A DNA stretch of 64,000 nucleotides from CBDBDZ01 sp965204215 (GTDB lineage Bacteria > Pseudomonadota > Gammaproteobacteria > Pseudomonadales > GM7GCV1), in NCBI GenBank assembly GCA_965204215.1, contig CBDBDZ010000005.1, forward strand, positions 1 to 64,000, given 5' to 3'. How positions within the stretch are numbered: the stretch's first letter is position 1; every line of letters starts with the position of its first letter. Both the position numbers and the translations under genes were made by a program. Shown here one piece after another: positions 62,734 to 64,000 of this stretch. The notes below the pieces were generated by a model. The model was not told the DNA's origin, ran no database searches, and saw only the letters and a program-made list of their open reading frames with translations.

Positions 62734-62934
62734 CTACTTTGTTAAATCGAGCGCATATAATTTTTTCTTAAATGTGGCTAAGTCCATAAACTTGCCCTGA
62801 GCTTTGTCTTCTTCTGCCTGCGCCATTCCTTGTTGCACTCTCTGCGCTAATGACGCAATAAATTCATCGCGATTTTCTTCAAAGTATTGTTCCGCGACTT
62901 TGGTGATTTGTGGATTAACGGTAGGGGCAGCCAT
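62734..62934 (-). CDS. putative antitoxin of the ParE/RelE-type toxin
   Basis: 66-aa acidic, largely helical protein (EQYFEENRDEFIASLAQRVQ, then EEDKAQGKFMDLATFKKKL). It ends 3 bp before the toxin start on the same strand, the usual antitoxin-toxin order. No strong family motif is visible, so the call rests mainly on size, charge and position. Confidence 0.65.
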   Translation of the reverse strand: MAAPTVNPQITKVAEQYFEENRDEFIASLAQRVQQGMAQAEEDKAQGKFMDLATFKKKLYALDLTK

Positions 62935-63188
62935 AATGAGTATTTTAATAGGTGTTGATGGCTCTATTGTATCTATTAGGGCGAATAAAGCAATTTTTCG
63001 TGTGTGTTGGTTTTAGTCGCAACATCGTAGTGGTACTAATTTTAGATCTATACACTATTTAGCCCCTCCTAACTTCAAAGCACCAAGTAACAATCCTAAT
63101 ATTCATCACTCATCGCTATAAGAAAACGCCGCGATTCTAAAACTTACCAAACATAGAAAACATAACCACTGAAGTTTCATAACCAAAA

Positions 63189-63947
63189 CTACTTCCACCG
63201 CTTAGACTTCTTAATCCTATCCCAAGCCACATTTATCTTCTTGGATTCTTCCTCTGCCTGCTTTTTGCGCCCTTCTGGTAACCCAGCTAGCTTATCGGGG
63301 TGATACAAACTCATTAGTTTGCGATAGGCTCGCTTGGCTTCTTCTTTTGTTACAGTGGGCTTTAAACCAAGTACATCAAAGGCTTTCTCAAGCTCGCTTT
63401 TCGGCTTAGGCGGAGGCTGTTGGTATCGGCGTTTAAATTCTTCGTAGCCAGCATTGGACGATTTCTTGTTGGATGATTGCTTTGATTTGGTTGAGTTGGC
63501 TTTTTTGTTCTTCTTAGAATGAGTCTTTTTTTGCTTGGTTTGTTCACGCTCTCGCCGTGCTTGTTCTTGTCGTCTGCGCGCTTCCTGCTCGCGAAAATCG
63601 GCATTACTTTGACTGGATTGCGTTTGTGCGCGAGCTTTATCATTTGCGCGTTGATTACTTCGTAGATACCAACGTAGACGTTCAGATAGGCGCATCAATA
63701 AATCAGAAAGACGAATAGTGCCTATCATGCCTTTAGAATGTAAGTAGCCAATTACCAAGCCTAAGGTCACATCCACCGTGTGATGATTTTCGTAAATTAA
63801 AGATAAAAACGGAATGCCGATAAACACCAATACCAACAGCTTACCCATGCCGAACCCTTGGCGATGAAAAAAACTATAGCCAAGCCCCATGCTGAGCGTG
63901 AAAAAGGCTATAAAGCTATGGGGATTGTTGGTGACTTCAATAATCAT
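63189..63947 (-). CDS. membrane-anchored J-domain protein
   Basis: 252 aa from the ATG at 63947; an ATG at 63980 would add 11 residues. Hydrophobic segments near residues 10-28 and 35-52 anchor it in the membrane. A highly charged Lys/Gln/Arg-rich linker (about 90-165) leads to a C-terminal J-domain with KAFDVLGLKPTVTKEEAKRA and the HPD motif in LYHPDKLAGL. It would stimulate DnaK ATPase at the membrane. Resembles DjlA-like co-chaperones in outline but lacks the TerB domain. Probably conserved host DNA outside the island. Confidence 0.87.
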   Translation of the reverse strand: MIIEVTNNPHSFIAFFTLSMGLGYSFFHRQGFGMGKLLVLVFIGIPFLSLIYENHHTVDVTLGLVIGYLHSKGMIGTIRLSDLLMRLSERLRWYLRSNQRANDKARAQTQSSQSNADFREQEARRRQEQARREREQTKQKKTHSKKNKKANSTKSKQSSNKKSSNAGYEEFKRRYQQPPPKPKSELEKAFDVLGLKPTVTKEEAKRAYRKLMSLYHPDKLAGLPEGRKKQAEEESKKINVAWDRIKKSKRWK

Positions 63948-64000
63948 CGCGAAAGAATCGAAACACAAAACCAAGTGCATAGCCCGCAGTGTAGTACCAG

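Noticed and set aside
1..64000. CRISPR arrays, rRNA, complete tRNA genes, insertion sequences
   Set aside because: No regularly spaced repeats with unique spacers, no transposase gene and no full cloverleaf sequence were seen.

Overview
Organism and overall character. The window reads as the chromosome of a heterotrophic, probably marine, gammaproteobacterium specialised in aromatic compounds. The clues are many TonB receptors, lipoproteins with LxAC lipoboxes, compact paa operons of the proteobacterial kind, moderate GC and standard stop codons. The species cannot be named from sequence alone. About 55 kb is one catabolic region for aryl-acetic compounds and related aromatic amines and amides; the last ~8 kb is an integrase-led foreign island.

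Layout. 1-11150: end of an aromatic (aralkyl) amine dehydrogenase cluster (mauE-like, heavy chain), an exported amidase lipoprotein, two TonB receptors around a LuxR-type regulator, and an aldehyde dehydrogenase. 11393-25496: a complete phenylacetyl-CoA pathway. paaFGHIJK run leftward and paaYZABCDE rightward from a shared promoter, with paaX at the end. 25588-31178: a giant fusion of penicillin acylase and amidase-signature enzyme, divergent from an aromatic-acid MFS transporter. 31334-44642: a leftward operon (acyl-CoA ligase, thiolase plus OB-fold partner, SDR, Rieske dioxygenase alpha and beta, cyclase-family hydrolase), a MarR regulator, and a rightward operon (old yellow enzyme, RidA, IorA/IorB-like pair). 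44662-54915: thioesterase, a strip of gene remnants, an operon for a 2-aminobenzoyl-CoA/salicylyl-CoA type hybrid pathway, a second MarR, a Tat-exported amidase, an amidohydrolase stump and an MFS transporter. 55257-62934: tyrosine integrase, XRE regulator, three surface or envelope genes, a UGA-recoded gene and a broken toxin-antitoxin pair. A DnaJ-domain protein closes the window.

How it works together (inference). Amine dehydrogenase and aldehyde dehydrogenase would turn phenethylamine or tryptamine type amines into aryl acetates. Acylase and amidases would free aryl acetates from amides. Phenylacetate enters the Paa route. Indolic or 2-amino-aromatic products would go through the Rieske/cyclase/thiolase set to 2-aminobenzoyl-CoA and the hybrid monooxygenase-reductase. 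A TGATAC-N27-GTATCA element, matching the spacing of the E. coli PaaX site, sits in both the paa divergent promoter and the acylase/transporter promoter. A second shared element (ACTTTAAACTTAAA) links the old-yellow-enzyme/Ior operon to the aminobenzoyl-CoA operon.

Most unusual object. On the minus strand at 62209-59858 one frame runs 783 codons without TAA or TAG but with 18 in-frame TGA codons, ending in TAG. Read with TGA as glycine it gives a coherent prepilin-like, FecR-domain protein. That is the code of Gracilibacteria/Absconditabacteria (SR1), placed here inside a standard-code proteobacterial island.
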